In this document: one piece after another, positions 44,467-54,894 of the stretch
Numbering within the stretch: the stretch's first letter is position 1
How the letters are laid out: the number at the start of each line of letters is the position of its first letter
NCBI GenBank assembly: GCA_036867785.1
Contig: CP145419.1
Location: 310,001-374,000, forward strand
Length of the DNA: 64,000 nucleotides
From: Plasmodiophora brassicae
Taxonomy: Eukaryota; Endomyxa: Phytomyxea; Phytomyxea; Plasmodiophorida
Reading direction: 5' to 3'
Made by a program: the position numbers and the translations under genes
The notes under the pieces: generated by a model
What the model was told of the DNA's origin: nothing
What the model saw: only the letters and a program-made list of their open reading frames with translations
Databases searched by the model: none

Positions 44467-44816
44467 TTATCGCCTATGCGAAAGGCGGTTTTCGACGGAG
44501 ATTCGCCCTAATCGAGAGGGATATGGAATTCTTCGCGGTGCCTCCAAGGCACTGGACGCTGAGCAGCGGGGCTGGAAGACACTGAGCTGGTAGCCAACCA
44601 TTAAACCAGCACACACCGAATGTCACCTGCTTCGGCAACGCCAATATATAGAATTAATGTCGGGTTGTTCGTCTAAGGACCCATTCAATGGCGGACAGGC
44701 ACTCGCCCCCTGCGATTCTCCAGGATGCATCGCCCCATGCGAATCTGTACCTTCGCCGGCACACATGATGACAGAATCCATCGAACAACTTCATAGACGC
44801 CCGTACGGTTGTTTAT

Positions 44817-45458
44817 TCATGGCGCGTACTGCCTAGGAGCATACGACTGGACCTCGTAATTGTACAACGGTGGTCGTGGGATCTCTTGATTTGGTTTACG
44901 ACCTGTACGGTGGGCGGGCGTCCTGAGCCGATGCCGGTACCGGATGAACCCACAGTATCCGAGACACAGCAGAAGGATGACGCCGGCAGTTGCCACCATG
45001 ACGATCACGCTGACAGATCCACCACCCGATCCATTCTCGGTGGTCGTCGGTTGCGACACAGCCGCATGGGATGTGACGTTCGCGGTATGGACTGGAGTTG
45101 GTCCAGTTGTCAGAGGCGCTGACGATGGCACTGGCGTCCGCTCAGGCGCGGATGACGGTGCTGGAGTTGGCGCTGGCGGCGGAGGAGCTGTGGAGTTGGC
45201 GGGCGCTGGTGTTGGAGGCGAGATTGCCCGGCTTGGTGGTGCCGGCGACGGAGATGCATGCGAGGTCGAAGGCGGCAGACTTGGATTGCGTTGGGGAGCG
45301 GTGGTCCAGATCCAGGTGACAGTCGGCCTCACTATGAACGTGCCATTGTACGTCGGCACCGGAATGGGTGCGAATGAAGGTTCCGAGAAGAGGTTCCTGT
45401 TGGACGAGCAGGTGGTGGTTGTGAACGCGAATAGGATCAGCAGCACCCTGATCGGCAT
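44817..45458 (-). CDS. Pro-rich type I membrane protein
   Basis: A single-exon 213-aa protein. The signal peptide is MPIRVLLILFAFTTTTCS. The ectodomain of about 125 residues is dominated by Pro, Ala, Ser and Thr (APPSRAISPPTPAPANST, PPPPAPTPAPSSAPERTP) with N-glycosylation sequons (NGT, NST, NVT, NGS). One membrane helix follows (VSVIVMVATAGVILLLCLGY), with a short basic cytoplasmic tail ending YEVQSYAPRQYAP. It is a mucin-like surface protein of unknown family. Its start lies 42 bp after the stop of the phosphatidylserine synthase gene on the same strand. Confidence 0.72.
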   Translation of the reverse strand: MPIRVLLILFAFTTTTCSSNRNLFSEPSFAPIPVPTYNGTFIVRPTVTWIWTTAPQRNPSLPPSTSHASPSPAPPSRAISPPTPAPANSTAPPPPAPTPAPSSAPERTPVPSSAPLTTGPTPVHTANVTSHAAVSQPTTTENGSGGGSVSVIVMVATAGVILLLCLGYCGFIRYRHRLRTPAHRTGRKPNQEIPRPPLYNYEVQSYAPRQYAP

Positions 45459-45500
45459 GATGCAGGATCGGCCGATGGATTGGACATGTGGATGGGATGA

Positions 45501-46999
45501 TCAGTTTGATTTCTTTATGTCATTGGCGGTCGGCGTCGTTGATGCCTTCTTATTCTTGAGCACAATCGCGACGCAGACGATGACGTAGACGGGCGCGATG
45601 ATCGCCCATATGACCTTGACGTGGAACGGCACAGGTGTGTCCAGGATCTTTCGGTTGCCGAACTTGATGCAGATCAGCGCCTCGACGATGACAATCAAGG
45701 CGAGAACCCAGGCCTGCGACCCAAGCCGTTTGCAGGCCTCGTCGCTGGTGTAGATGTAGAGCTGACGCAACGACGGGAGGCCAATGACGAACAGTAGGCA
45801 GAGACGGTACACATTCAACGGGTGATCACTGGGCACCCAGAGCAAGTCTTTCAGGAAGAACGAGTTCAGGTCTTTGACCTGGAACGCAAACAGCAGTATC
45901 TGCAGCGTTAAGAACCGTCGCCAGTTGCGCGTGAACTCCCATTTAACGGTCATCCACGAGTGGGGCGACAGTTGGAGCAGGACACGTTTCACCTTGCCTC
46001 CACTGCGAAATGGCCAGTCAGTGACGAATCCATGTCACTGCAATGACTGAGGCAACCGTACAGCGTCTGCGTCTGGTTAATGCCCGTCCATTCGTATTTC
46101 TGGACCTGAACACGGGTCAGCATTCGAAGCCGCGATGAAAGCGAGCGCAGCGCACACATACTTCAAGGTACTTGCAAAGCGCATACCCGATCTCGATACC
46201 GAGACCATTGCAGAGGAGAATGTCAAGAATCACCTGGTCCCACCAGCACTCGGCGAAGTTCGGCAGCACGTGCGTAAACGATATCTGAGACACATTAGAA
46301 CCCGCAGGGCCGAGAGGCATTCGACGACGTCGAACCCACCTCGACAAGCTCCCAGACGATAGACGAGATCCAGCAGGCCAGCCTGTTTCGCATGACAAGG
46401 GACTTGGCGATCCACCCGAAGAAATGTGCCAGCACGAATCGGTCGTTCAGCGCGGCGCTGAACGTTTGCCAGGTGAACTCGCAGTGGGTTGCGTATTGCC
46501 GCTCCTCTGGAAGTCTATTCAGGCCAGCGTCGAAGAACGTCATCGCCCAGCGCGCCGTGTGCACATCCATAAAGAGGAGCACGACCAGCGCGTACAGGTA
46601 GAGGACGGACGCGCCGAACACGAGCCGCCATACTGCTGGATTCGGTCGGATGAACGGCCCCGAGGGAAACACCAGCAACCCGAGTACAATGAACACGAAG
46701 GATGCAGCGAGGAGACCTCGCCGTAGGCACCTGGCCCAGCCAGGTCAGCAAACGGAGTTCAGCAGTACCGCGTTTGCAACCGACGTGACGATATCGACGT
46801 TCTGGTCGGTCATGAAGGCGGTGATGACGAGGGCGACCACGCAGGTGCCGAGCGCGATCATCGAGTGCGGCGTGTACAACCATTCGATCGTCACGTCGTT
46901 GACGTACTGCTCGTTGGAATAGTCGCGCGCGGTTGAATTCGACCGCGCGAGGCCGGGTGCGATACGACGCTCGGCGACCGGGGCGCTGGCGTCGCCCAT
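45501..46999 (-). CDS. PTDSS1: phosphatidylserine synthase (base exchange)
   Basis: A multi-exon, multi-pass ER enzyme that exchanges the head group of PC or PE for serine. Blocks on the minus strand: N-terminal [75 protein letters not shown] and [16 protein letters not shown], the signature region; and [19 protein letters not shown]. Then come [19 protein letters not shown] and two terminal helices before a Lys-rich tail. The order is that of metazoan PTDSS1/2. Introns lie near 46700-46740, 46270-46350 and 45990-46110. PTDSS1 versus PTDSS2 cannot be decided. The start at 46999 is the first ATG before [10 protein letters not shown]. Confidence 0.88.
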
Positions 47000-47325
47000 G
47001 GGTTCCCCTGCTGCTGCTGCTGCTGCTGCTGCTGATCAGTCGGCGCCACTCAGCGCGCACAAGTCCGTTACGGACGCCGAGGCGCAGACAGACACTGCCG
47101 CGCTGCCGATGCCCCCCGCCCCTGAACGAAACCAACCGGTCGCTCAAGAATTGAACAGCGACAGCTATTAGGGGAGTAGGTGCGGTGTTGCACGTGGGCT
47201 AACTCGTGGTGTTTAGGAGCGCCTGGGTGTGGCACTATCGTCCACCAGGTGGTACAGGGTTCGTAAATGAGTCACGGTGAACCGGGATCCGGAACCGGAA
47301 CACGAGACAGGGATCAAACTGCGAA
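47000..47325. other. spacer with (CTG)n microsatellite
   Basis: A perfect (CTG)9 tract at 47008-47034 lies just upstream of the phosphatidylserine synthase start. No gene is seen between 47000 and 47325. Confidence 0.5.
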
Positions 47326-47574
47326 ATGTCGCATAGGGACGAACGGATGGTGCCGCCGAGCTCTGTACAGCCGTGTCGTGACGCGACGTTGTCGTACTTG
47401 AACGCGATCTTGCCGCTACCGGATATCGATATATCGTTCCTACCCGGAGGCGACAAACTGCTCGATGCCACGCTTGCCGACCTGATCGAGCGGCATGCTG
47501 CCTACGTCGAACGAAAGCGACAACTCGATCTGAGGAAGATTGCCAACATGCGAACCTTCAAAGGCATTCGGTGA
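47326..47574 (+). CDS. hypothetical 82-aa protein
   Basis: A short intact ORF (MSHRDERMVPPSSVQP ... NMRTFKGIR) with a plausible helical C-terminal half (LLDATLADLIERHAAYVERK, RQLDLRKIANM). There is no signal peptide or membrane segment. It looks more protein-like than the neighbouring random frames, with a hydrophobic LNAILPLPDIDISFLPGGDK segment, but I recognise no family. It could also be the last exon of a larger gene. Confidence 0.4.
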   Translation: MSHRDERMVPPSSVQPCRDATLSYLNAILPLPDIDISFLPGGDKLLDATLADLIERHAAYVERKRQLDLRKIANMRTFKGIR

Positions 47575-47752
47575 CGTCGGGCGAATTGTGTTGACATAAA
47601 GAGCACGATCCCGAGGTTGTGACAGACGTCGAGCGACCAGATTCGGCCGGTTGCCCCCCAGATAATAGATCCAACTCGTGCAACGACAACGAGATGAAAT
47701 GAATGAAGTGTAATTGACATTTGCAGGTCGAGGCGTAGACCCAGGTGAATGG

Positions 47753-48957
47753 TTAGTAGCAGACAACGTAGACGTGGGCGGGAATGCCGTTCATCTTACG
47801 AGTGGGTCTGTCAAGTCCGACGGTCGGCAAATTGGCGCAAATGGGGTTCCCTTTGAGCACCCTGTAGTCGAAGCAGTTCAGAAGAAGTGCAATATATGCA
47901 ACCGTTACCGGCAGTCCTACGTACAGACGTTGCAGACTGGACAGATTGTCGAAAATGCCAGGCTGGTCGAGTGCCTTGATCCGATTGTCGGACAGGTCGC
48001 TGGGCACACGTCACCTAGCGGCGTTAGGCCCGGATATCTGATGGCAACCCACATACATCTTGGCGAGCGACGTCAGATCGTCGAATGCACCCTGCGTAAT
48101 AGTTTTCACCTTGTTTCCTGACAAATCCCTGTGCAACCGCTCGTCAGATGACAGTCTCTGATGTAACACGCGTTTCGCGGCTGAATCGTACAGGGATCGC
48201 AACGATGTCAGACCGCGGAAACGGCCGGGTTCAATGGACCGGAGGTTGTTCTTCGAGAGCTCGCTGTGCCAACATGTTTGACCGTCGTTACACAGCAATG
48301 GAGACGATAGCGATTCCTACAGGTTGGTTAGCCGCGGTAGCCCACGAAACGCGTGCATCCCGATGCTTTCGATACGGCAGCTGGATAAGGAACTGTGCAG
48401 GCGTCAGCATGGTGGCGTGAACGCGTAGTCCATGTGATCCGCCAGATGTACGAACAGTTCCGTAAGCGACGACAGCCCATCAAACATACCCGCCGTGATC
48501 GACAAGATCTGGTTATATTCCAGGGCGCTGTACGCACATGATCAGTCGAACTGGTATCGTTGAGGAATATTTCAGCGACACATACAGGCCGGATAACGAC
48601 GATAACCCAGCAAATGCACCGATGTCAATTGACTGGATACGATTAGCGCTCAACGATCTCTGCACGATTCAGTAGAAAGCTGTCGACTGAACGCGCTCGA
48701 GTCAACGAACAGGTCCTCCAGGTTGTCGAACCCGGCAAACGCCCGTCTGCTAACCGATTCGATGACATTTCCAGTCAGTACCCTGCAGGGAGAACAGTCA
48801 CTACAACGGAGCAGGAGCGACCTGAACCAAGTAGACGACTAGCCATACATGGCCTTTTGCGACGACCGGGCTGAATGTTCCGAAAACCAACTGTTGGACA
48901 AGGAACCCCACACCCCAGACCAGCCGCAAATGCCATACTGCATGATGCGAGCGCCAC
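47753..48957 (-). CDS. leucine-rich repeat protein, about one repeat per exon
   Basis: Minus-strand LRR units succeed one another, each in its own short open segment: LTGNVIESVSRRAFAGFDNLEDLFV, then SANRIQSIDIGAFAGLSSLSGLYV (overlapping the consensus N-x-I-x-x-I-x-x-x-x-F), LEYNQILSITAGMFDGLSSL, LSKNNLRSIEPGRFRGLTSL, LSGNKVKTITQGAFDDLTSL, and LSDNRIKALDQPGIFDNLSS. It closes with LKGNPICANLPTVGL. GT-AG introns of about 40-70 nt separate the units. The N-terminus is uncertain; an open segment from about 48939 (MAFAAGLGCGVPCPTV) could be signal-like. It may be continuous with the Skp1-like gene just upstream. Confidence 0.6.
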
Positions 48958-49034
48958 ACTTGACGTGAAAGTTCAATTTTGCCATTCGTGCTGTGAGGTC
49001 ATCGATAACGTCGGCTGAGATACCGACACAAGCG

Positions 49035-49619
49035 CTAACATATGTGACCTTCACGTAAGCTATTGGCAAGTACAGCATCGATCATCATGGCCATGAACGT
49101 GTACCTTTTAGCACGCTTCTCCAGACATTTAGAGATTTTGGAAAGTGAAGCGAATTCGGGAAACTCAATGGCTCTGCTGATGCGTTCGGCAATCGAATCT
49201 GACATGGACTGCATGTTGAGAAAGTCGGATAGTATCAGGGTTTGGAACAATGCCCGAAGACTGAGTCCATTGGACGTCAGGCCTCCATGTTCCACAAACG
49301 TTTTCACCTGCACATGCATTCCATCATACGGCAAACGATTTGACGAGGAACCTGTGCGGCATACCAGGAGAACCTGCTCGATATTGGTATGTTTGAGTGG
49401 GAATATTCCATCGTGACCGGCATCGCCCGAGTCGAAAAAGTTGCGCACGACTTCTGACTGGTCCAAGGCGAGGGACCGCCTCGCGGTAACGACCTCGCCA
49501 TTGTCCAACACGAAATGCACGTCGTCGTTTGGGGGTGCCGATAAACCTACCAGAGAGAACAGCAGGAACGCACACCAGCACGCCACACGAACGTCAGGTA
49601 GGGCGATACCAGACAGCAT
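49035..49619 (-). CDS. secreted Skp1/BTB-like protein
   Basis: A single-exon 194-aa ORF. Residues 1-28 look like a signal peptide (LPDVRVACWCAFLLFSLVGLSA). The rest follows the Skp1/BTB-POZ fold order: VHFVLDNGEVVTARRSLALD with SEVVRNFFDSG (strand and helix of the Skp1 N-terminus), GIFPLKHTNIEQVLLVC, KTFVEHGG, then LRALFQTLILSDFLNMQSMS, matching the Skp1 LFELILAANYLDIKGL region. Skp1 normally works inside the cell in SCF ubiquitin ligases, so export would be unusual. The donor-like GAAG|GTCACATATG near the 3' end could splice into the downstream LRR gene. Confidence 0.65.
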   Translation of the reverse strand: MLSGIALPDVRVACWCAFLLFSLVGLSAPPNDDVHFVLDNGEVVTARRSLALDQSEVVRNFFDSGDAGHDGIFPLKHTNIEQVLLVCRTGSSSNRLPYDGMHVQVKTFVEHGGLTSNGLSLRALFQTLILSDFLNMQSMSDSIAERISRAIEFPEFASLSKISKCLEKRAKRYTFMAMMIDAVLANSLREGHIC

Positions 49620-50496
49620 GATCGTGGATATCGATACGCCACAGCACAGAGGACGGATTGCCGTTTGCGGATTTGCGCCGACAAGAAAGTGAGGGCCCCA
49701 GGCCCCCAGACAGGCCACGGAGCGGGGCTATTTATGGCTGTCGTTTCGGGCAATGCCGCATTGCGCATGTCGCGCGCAGCCCCCGGATCAGGGATCCAGC
49801 ACGTCATGATGCCGATTGCCGACGATAACCTGAAGCGGTTGATTAGTCGTGCGCATGTACGAGTAGAACGCAGTAGAGCACCTTCTCTCTGTTGCCGCAG
49901 AAATAGTTTCATGTGGCACCCATTCAAGTTCCCGTTCGAGGTTGAATGTGATGATCTGATCGCATCGGCGATTCGAAACATCGGGCGGAAGGCGGTTCAC
50001 TGTCAGATCGTAGCAATTGTTACTTGATGTGAGGCACTCATCATGGCCTTTGGCCGCAAACGAGCCGGTCCCTGACGGTGTTCGAGCACGGTACCTTAAG
50101 GTGGGTCCAGTTGGTCTCACCGGACAGCGGTTGATTGTTTGGACGTTGAACGCATAAGCGTCGTAAAACGGATGACGATTAAGGGCGATACTCCACGAAT
50201 CACGAGCAAATGTGCGCTGGATGTGGTGGCATGTCGTCGACTATCGGGCGACACGATTACGACGGAGGGATGATGCAATCGTATTGCCCAGTAATCGATG
50301 AGACGAAGTGAGATTTGACACGGCAGGTGTTAACGTCATTGGAGGATGATTGCTTTAGTACAAAGCTCGCCGTTCGCGAGGTTCACGCGCATCCAGCTGC
50401 TGACGACGAACCATTTCTCCAGTGACCAAGCCGAAAGTGGTCAGTAGTTGTCTCGCACTGAAACTACGGGCTCGTTTGCGATCAGAAGACAGAGTG
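49620..50496. other. gene-free spacer
   Basis: About 880 bp with short overlapping open frames on both strands, none with a convincing domain. It should contain the promoters of the divergent Skp1-like (-) and unknown (+) genes. Confidence 0.35.
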
Positions 50497-51237
50497 ATGA
50501 TCATCCACAGCCCCAGGAACGTCGACAACGCTACGGAGTCCGTCACGGAGTCCGTGATGCAGCTGACCGTCGACGATTGTAACGGTGACCTCGTTCGTCC
50601 TGAACTGCTCTCGCACTGTCTATCCCCACAACAGGGTGCAGCCCTGGTTCAAGTTAGTGAAGAACTACTGCAAACGCCTGCTCTATTATGTTCGTTAGCC
50701 AACCGCCTGGATGACGCCATCGAGGAACAGAGGCGGCGATTACCTCACACCGCGATCCGTTCCGATCGGCACGCCGACCTAATTCATGAGTTGCTGGACG
50801 GTTGCCCACCTGAGCAAGTCCACATCCATGCCGCGATGGTGTCTGCCATGATCACGCGGCTCATTCGAGAATTGGCGCTGATTCAGAAGCAGGTCGAGTT
50901 CGAGACGTCTCTGGCGGAGGCAGCAGGCGAGACGCTGTTCACGCCGGCCCACGATAGGCAATCGGCAATCGACGCCGAGTTCGCAGAGCGATACTCCGAT
51001 TGGTTCTGCAGCGCTATGGCGGACGATCTCGAAGCCGTCCGCCGTGACGAGAACTTCCAGGGCACCGATGACCACATGGGCATCCTTCGAGACATGATCG
51101 CCGCCGGTCACGCCACGTTCGACAGCGTTGACCTTCGCGACCTGTTCAACGCCACACACGATTCGTCTGCATCTAACGTTCCCATATCCAAGTCTGCCGT
51201 GAACCAGGCCGCTGTGCACTACGATCTGCCTATTTAA
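50497..51237 (+). CDS. hypothetical helical protein, 246 aa
   Basis: A single-exon ORF from the ATG at 50497 (MIIHSPRNVDNATESV). The frame is open further upstream, but only from a GTG at 50422. The protein is mostly helical with charged and Leu-rich segments (LVQVSEELLQTPALLCSLAN, RLDDAIEEQRRRLP, VSAMITRLIRELALIQKQVE). It has acidic loops and ends NQAAVHYDLPI. There is no signal peptide, membrane segment or motif that I recognise. Even codon use and length suggest a real gene. Confidence 0.6.
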   Translation: MIIHSPRNVDNATESVTESVMQLTVDDCNGDLVRPELLSHCLSPQQGAALVQVSEELLQTPALLCSLANRLDDAIEEQRRRLPHTAIRSDRHADLIHELLDGCPPEQVHIHAAMVSAMITRLIRELALIQKQVEFETSLAEAAGETLFTPAHDRQSAIDAEFAERYSDWFCSAMADDLEAVRRDENFQGTDDHMGILRDMIAAGHATFDSVDLRDLFNATHDSSASNVPISKSAVNQAAVHYDLPI

Positions 51238-51306
51238 AACCGTGGCCTTTCGACTCGTTTGCTTTAGCGAAGATTGAAGAGACCGTCGGCGCGAAGGGGC
51301 GGGCAG

Positions 51307-52240
51307 TCAGCGCCTGCTGTTGGAGCGATGCGTTTCGCCATGTTTCGTGCCCGCGAGGGCGGACTCTAGGGAGTCGTACGCGCGCCGCTGCTTCTCCTGG
51401 ATCTTCTTCAGCTGCGCCAGCATCTCGTTCTCGACCTTCTCCATGCGTTCGATCTCGACCATACGCTGTTGCGCCTCCAGGTGCTCCCGCTCGATCCGGC
51501 TGTGCACCTGCCGCTTCACCTGGGCGCGTCTGGCGCGCGCCTCCTCCTCCTTGCGAAGTCGCGCCTGCTCATGCTGCTGCTGTATCTCTGCTTTCCTCTG
51601 CGCGCCACTTAGTGGGCAACCCGAGTTGCAGGGCACGTAGGACGTGCTACCTGGTACGCTGCACGACGACTGGCCTCACGTTGCTCTCGAATCTGCTGCA
51701 GGTGAAGCGTGCGGTCCTCCTTGACCCGCAACACCTGCTCCTTCTTCTTGCCGACCACCTTCTGCTTGCTGGCCTCCACCTGCAGGACGTGGTCCATCGA
51801 CTTGCGCCTCTCGACCTTGACCTTGACCTCCTGTCCGGCTAGTAAGTACAGGTTCCCAGTGTTCGATCAAGGACCTGCCTTGGACTGCTCCAGCAGCTTG
51901 CCCCTGAATAGCAATTTCGTCTCATGGCGCTTCTCCGACTCCTGCTGGACCTTGTAGATGAACTTCGTCCTGGACTTGGTCTCCTCAATCTTCCGGTTCG
52001 CCTTGCTCATCTCGGCCTGCAGGCCCCGCACGCTCAGTGCCTCATATACGCGCCGGCGGTCAAGAACCCTGTTGCGACCTTCAGCAGCAGCAGTCGATTC
52101 GACAGCATCTGGGCATCCGATTCAGCGCGTTTCCGCTCGTGGCGGGCAGCGGCCAGTTGGCTCTTCAGGACGGACAAGTCGGCGTCGTCCAGGTTCTCAT
52201 CGTCCTGCTTCCGGGTCACCACGACCGCTGTCGGCGCCAT
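51307..52240 (-). CDS. long coiled-coil protein
   Basis: About four exons on the minus strand from the ATG at 52240 (MAPTAVVVTRKQDDENLDD). Nearly the whole product is charged heptad sequence: SVLKSQLAAARHERKRAESD, AEMSKANRKIEETKSRTKF, SMDHVLQVEASKQKVVGKKK, LHLQQIREQREASRRAA, AQRKAEIQQQHEQARLRKEE, REHLEAQQRMVEIERMEKVE, ending GETHRSNSRR. Introns lie near 51600-51660, 51838-51880 and 52030-52085. The family is unknown; such proteins are common at basal bodies and the cytoskeleton. The CEP164-like gene elsewhere in the window does not link the two. Confidence 0.65.
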
Positions 52241-52865
52241 CTCTACCCGCCTGCCTTCCCCTAATGCCAACGGGTACCTACCGCCACACTGTACTCCTAT
52301 TGATCCATTACGTTGCCCTGTTTAGACGAACGATATCGTCGACGACTGGGGCATCGCGCGTGAACCTAAACGGGTGCGCGTTCCCAGCCAACGAACAATC
52401 GGCAGCGATTGATCCTTTCCGTCGGAAGGCGTCAGACGCGTCACAACCGGGATTCCTAGAAGGGCTGTGGGAGGCGCAAGCAGCAGCACTTTATAACGAT
52501 GACGACGACGACGAACGAGTTCGCCCGGTTGAAACCGATGCCGTTGCGTGTCCAAGTCCTGAACAGGCTGTTCCTGCAACGCGCCCTGCGCCGAAACAGG
52601 CGGGCGGCCATTGATCCCGCGTCGGGCCGTGCTGGGGACGTCCACGACGGGACGCTGACGGCCGCAAGCGACCCCGTTCAGAGCTGTGATCTAACAACGT
52701 TGACATTGTAGATTCCGTGTGTGTGTGTGTGTGTGTGTGTGTTTGTGTGTTGAGCAATGCCTTCGCCTATGGCGATGCCGTCTGAGGCGATGCCGTCTGA
52801 GGCGATCGCTCCCCAGGTACTACTACGTCTAATAGGCACTGGGCATTCGTGTCCAGCGGCCCGCC
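52241..52865. other. divergent spacer with (GT)n tract
   Basis: The region between the coiled-coil gene (-) and the TOR1-like gene (+). It holds a (GT)n microsatellite at about 52717-52751 and a repeated GCGATGCCGTCTGAG unit near 52769-52805. A small plus-strand ORF at 52499-52711 (MTTTTNEFARLKPMPL) has a plausible start but no support, so I do not call it. Confidence 0.5.
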
Positions 52866-54821
52866 ATGCCGGACACGTCCAGGAACAACAGCCTGGAGCA
52901 GCGGCTCCTGCCCCTGCTGGAGCGGCTGAACTCCACCGATACCCGCCTGGCATCGCAGCACACGTTGCTGCTGTTCGTGAAGCACCTCGACGTCGACTCG
53001 GTACCGGGGGCCCTCGACTGCCTCTGCCAGGGTTTGCGCCGCTGATCGCAGCGCCCATGCCCGACACGATACCGACGCGTGTGCGCGTTCCTGCAGTGGA
53101 CCGCAACCAGAAGCCGATGGCGCGGGCGTTCGTGGCAGAACTGCTCGGGCATCTGTGCACGAGGATGAAGCACGACCTATCGCCGCACACGCCTCGCGTC
53201 CTGCACGCCCTGCTGAAGCACCTGGGGGACGCAGACGCGCGCGTCCGCGAGGCCACGTACGTTGCGTCGGGCGGCGTCGGCCGCTCACCGTCTGACAAAC
53301 GGGCGTCGTAGCGCGCAGGCAATCGCGCGCCTGGTGCGGGACGCGCTTCCCCTAACGAGCGCCTCGCTCGACACCGTGTTCAAAGGGCTGTTCCACCTGA
53401 TGGCGACCCGGACGCCACCGACGCAGGCGGCGGCCGCCCGGGCGCTGTCCCAGGTGCTGCTGGCGTGCCCGGTCGCTCAAGTGCGGGCGTCGTTGGGTGC
53501 GTGCGTACCCTGCGTGCTCGCGCGTCGGGTGCGTAGCGAGCGGCGACTGACCACGGGCGCAGAGCGCCTGACGGCCGTCCTGGCCCGGCACCTGACCCGA
53601 CCCGGCGTACAGTGCGACGTGCTCGAGCGCCTGATCGAGGTTGTCGGCGCCCTCGAACCGCACCAATCCGAACGCACCGGCGAGCTCCAGCGCGCCGTGA
53701 TCCGCGCGCTCGACTCGCCGGCCTGGCGCGTGCGCCTGGCGGCGGCCGACGCGCTGGGACGCTGGGCGGTTCCGTCTGGCGTCGTCGTGGACCCGGCAGC
53801 GGTCCTGTCCGCGCTGGAACCCTGCCGCTTCGACCGGATACCTCGCGTCCGACAGGCGGCCGGCATCGCGATGCACAGGTGCGTTCTCGGTCATCGGTAG
53901 CACTCGTCCACCGACGGCTCTGTGAAGGTGGCGGGCGCTCCAAACGGATACGGAACGGTCCGCGTTGGCGTTGGCCCCGAACGCGTCGCCGGCGCCGTTC
54001 GCGGTCGCCCCCAGAGAGGACCGCACCACGCCTGCCAGCGTCGAAGGGGAACCGTTCCCGGTGGCGGTGCCGGTGCGCGCCGCACCGTCCGACGCGGCGC
54101 GCTTGTGGCGGAAGTACAAGCAGATGGCCGGCAGCATCGAGCGGCTGTCGTCCATCGTCGAAGACGGGTTCACCAGGTAGCAACGCGCCCCGACCCGGTC
54201 GTCGTGCGGCGGCGAGCCGGTCTCTGAACGCGCGCGTTTAGGATCGAGACACGATTGGCCGCACTGGAGGCGGCCAAGGGCCACGAGTCGTCGTTGTCGC
54301 GTGCGACCACGTCGAACGGCGGACCGCAGGGCGACTGGGCCCGCATATCGTCGCTGTACGAAGCGGGACGCGTTGACGATGCGTTCGAGGTCGCGTTCGC
54401 CGCCGGCGACGACCTGCACCTCGGTGAGCAGGGGGGCGGCCGCGACCGCAGTGTGCCATGCTGACCACCTGGGGCATCGGCAGTACGACTGATGGGACGC
54501 GCCGAGCCGTGCATGGACCGCATCGCGTCGACGCAGACCTGGGCGACGCTGCTGGCGAGGATCGGGGCGTTCCTCGACCGGGGCGTGTTCGTCGACAACG
54601 TGACGCCGTGGATTCGCGGCGCCGACGACCTCGTCCAGGGGGCGGGCGGCGACGGCCTCGACCAGGTGCGTTCCAGGAGGTCGGAACGCGCCCGCCTACG
54701 AATGACCTCGTCGGCGGCGCAGGTTCGTCAGGGTCTACATCGCGTGCGGCACGTGGCGGGGACCACCAGGGCACGTGACGCGCACCGCACCGGGTACCCA
54801 TCGTTAATACAGAGCGTGTGA
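52866..54821 (+). CDS. TORTIFOLIA1/SPIRAL2-like HEAT-repeat protein
   Basis: A multi-exon gene starting MPDTSRNNSLEQRLLPLLER and LNSTDTRLASQHTLLLFVK. HEAT/ARM helices follow: MARAFVAELLGHLCTRMKHD, LSPHTPRVLHALLKHLGDAD, AIARLVRDALPLTSASLDTV, AWRVRLAAADALGRWAV. This is the order of the plant TOR1/SPR2 N-terminal microtubule-binding domain. After a Pro-rich linker come LWRKYKQMAGSIERLSSIVE and, across two short introns, DDAFEVAFAAGDDLHLVRLM with MGRAEPCMDRI and VDNVTPWIRGADDLVQ. That matches the conserved C-terminal domain of the same family (GD-L-L-RLM ... PWI). It probably binds microtubules and controls minus-end or severing dynamics. The last exon (VRQGLHRVRHVAG) is less certain. Confidence 0.72.
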
Positions 54822-54894
54822 CCCCTCGCGGGGTGGGGGGACCCGTGCCCCCGAATCGCACCAATCGGGCACACACACACACCCACCCGCACAC

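Larger units (their letters stand above)
42596..44816. other. 2.2-kb stretch without a recognisable gene
   Basis: The first few hundred bases are the eEF2 upstream region. The remainder has only short overlapping open frames. It contains an 18-bp palindrome (42986-43003) and two fold-back repeats (43578-43674 and 44302-44466), listed separately. Confidence 0.5.

Noticed and set aside
49547-50120. Minus- and plus-strand ORFs of 110-144 codons in the spacer
   Set aside because: They overlap one another in different frames and show no signal peptide or domain.
52499-52711. 70-codon plus-strand ORF MTTTTNEFARLKPMPL
   Set aside because: Plausible start but no domain, low-complexity start, and it runs into the (GT)n tract region; not enough support.
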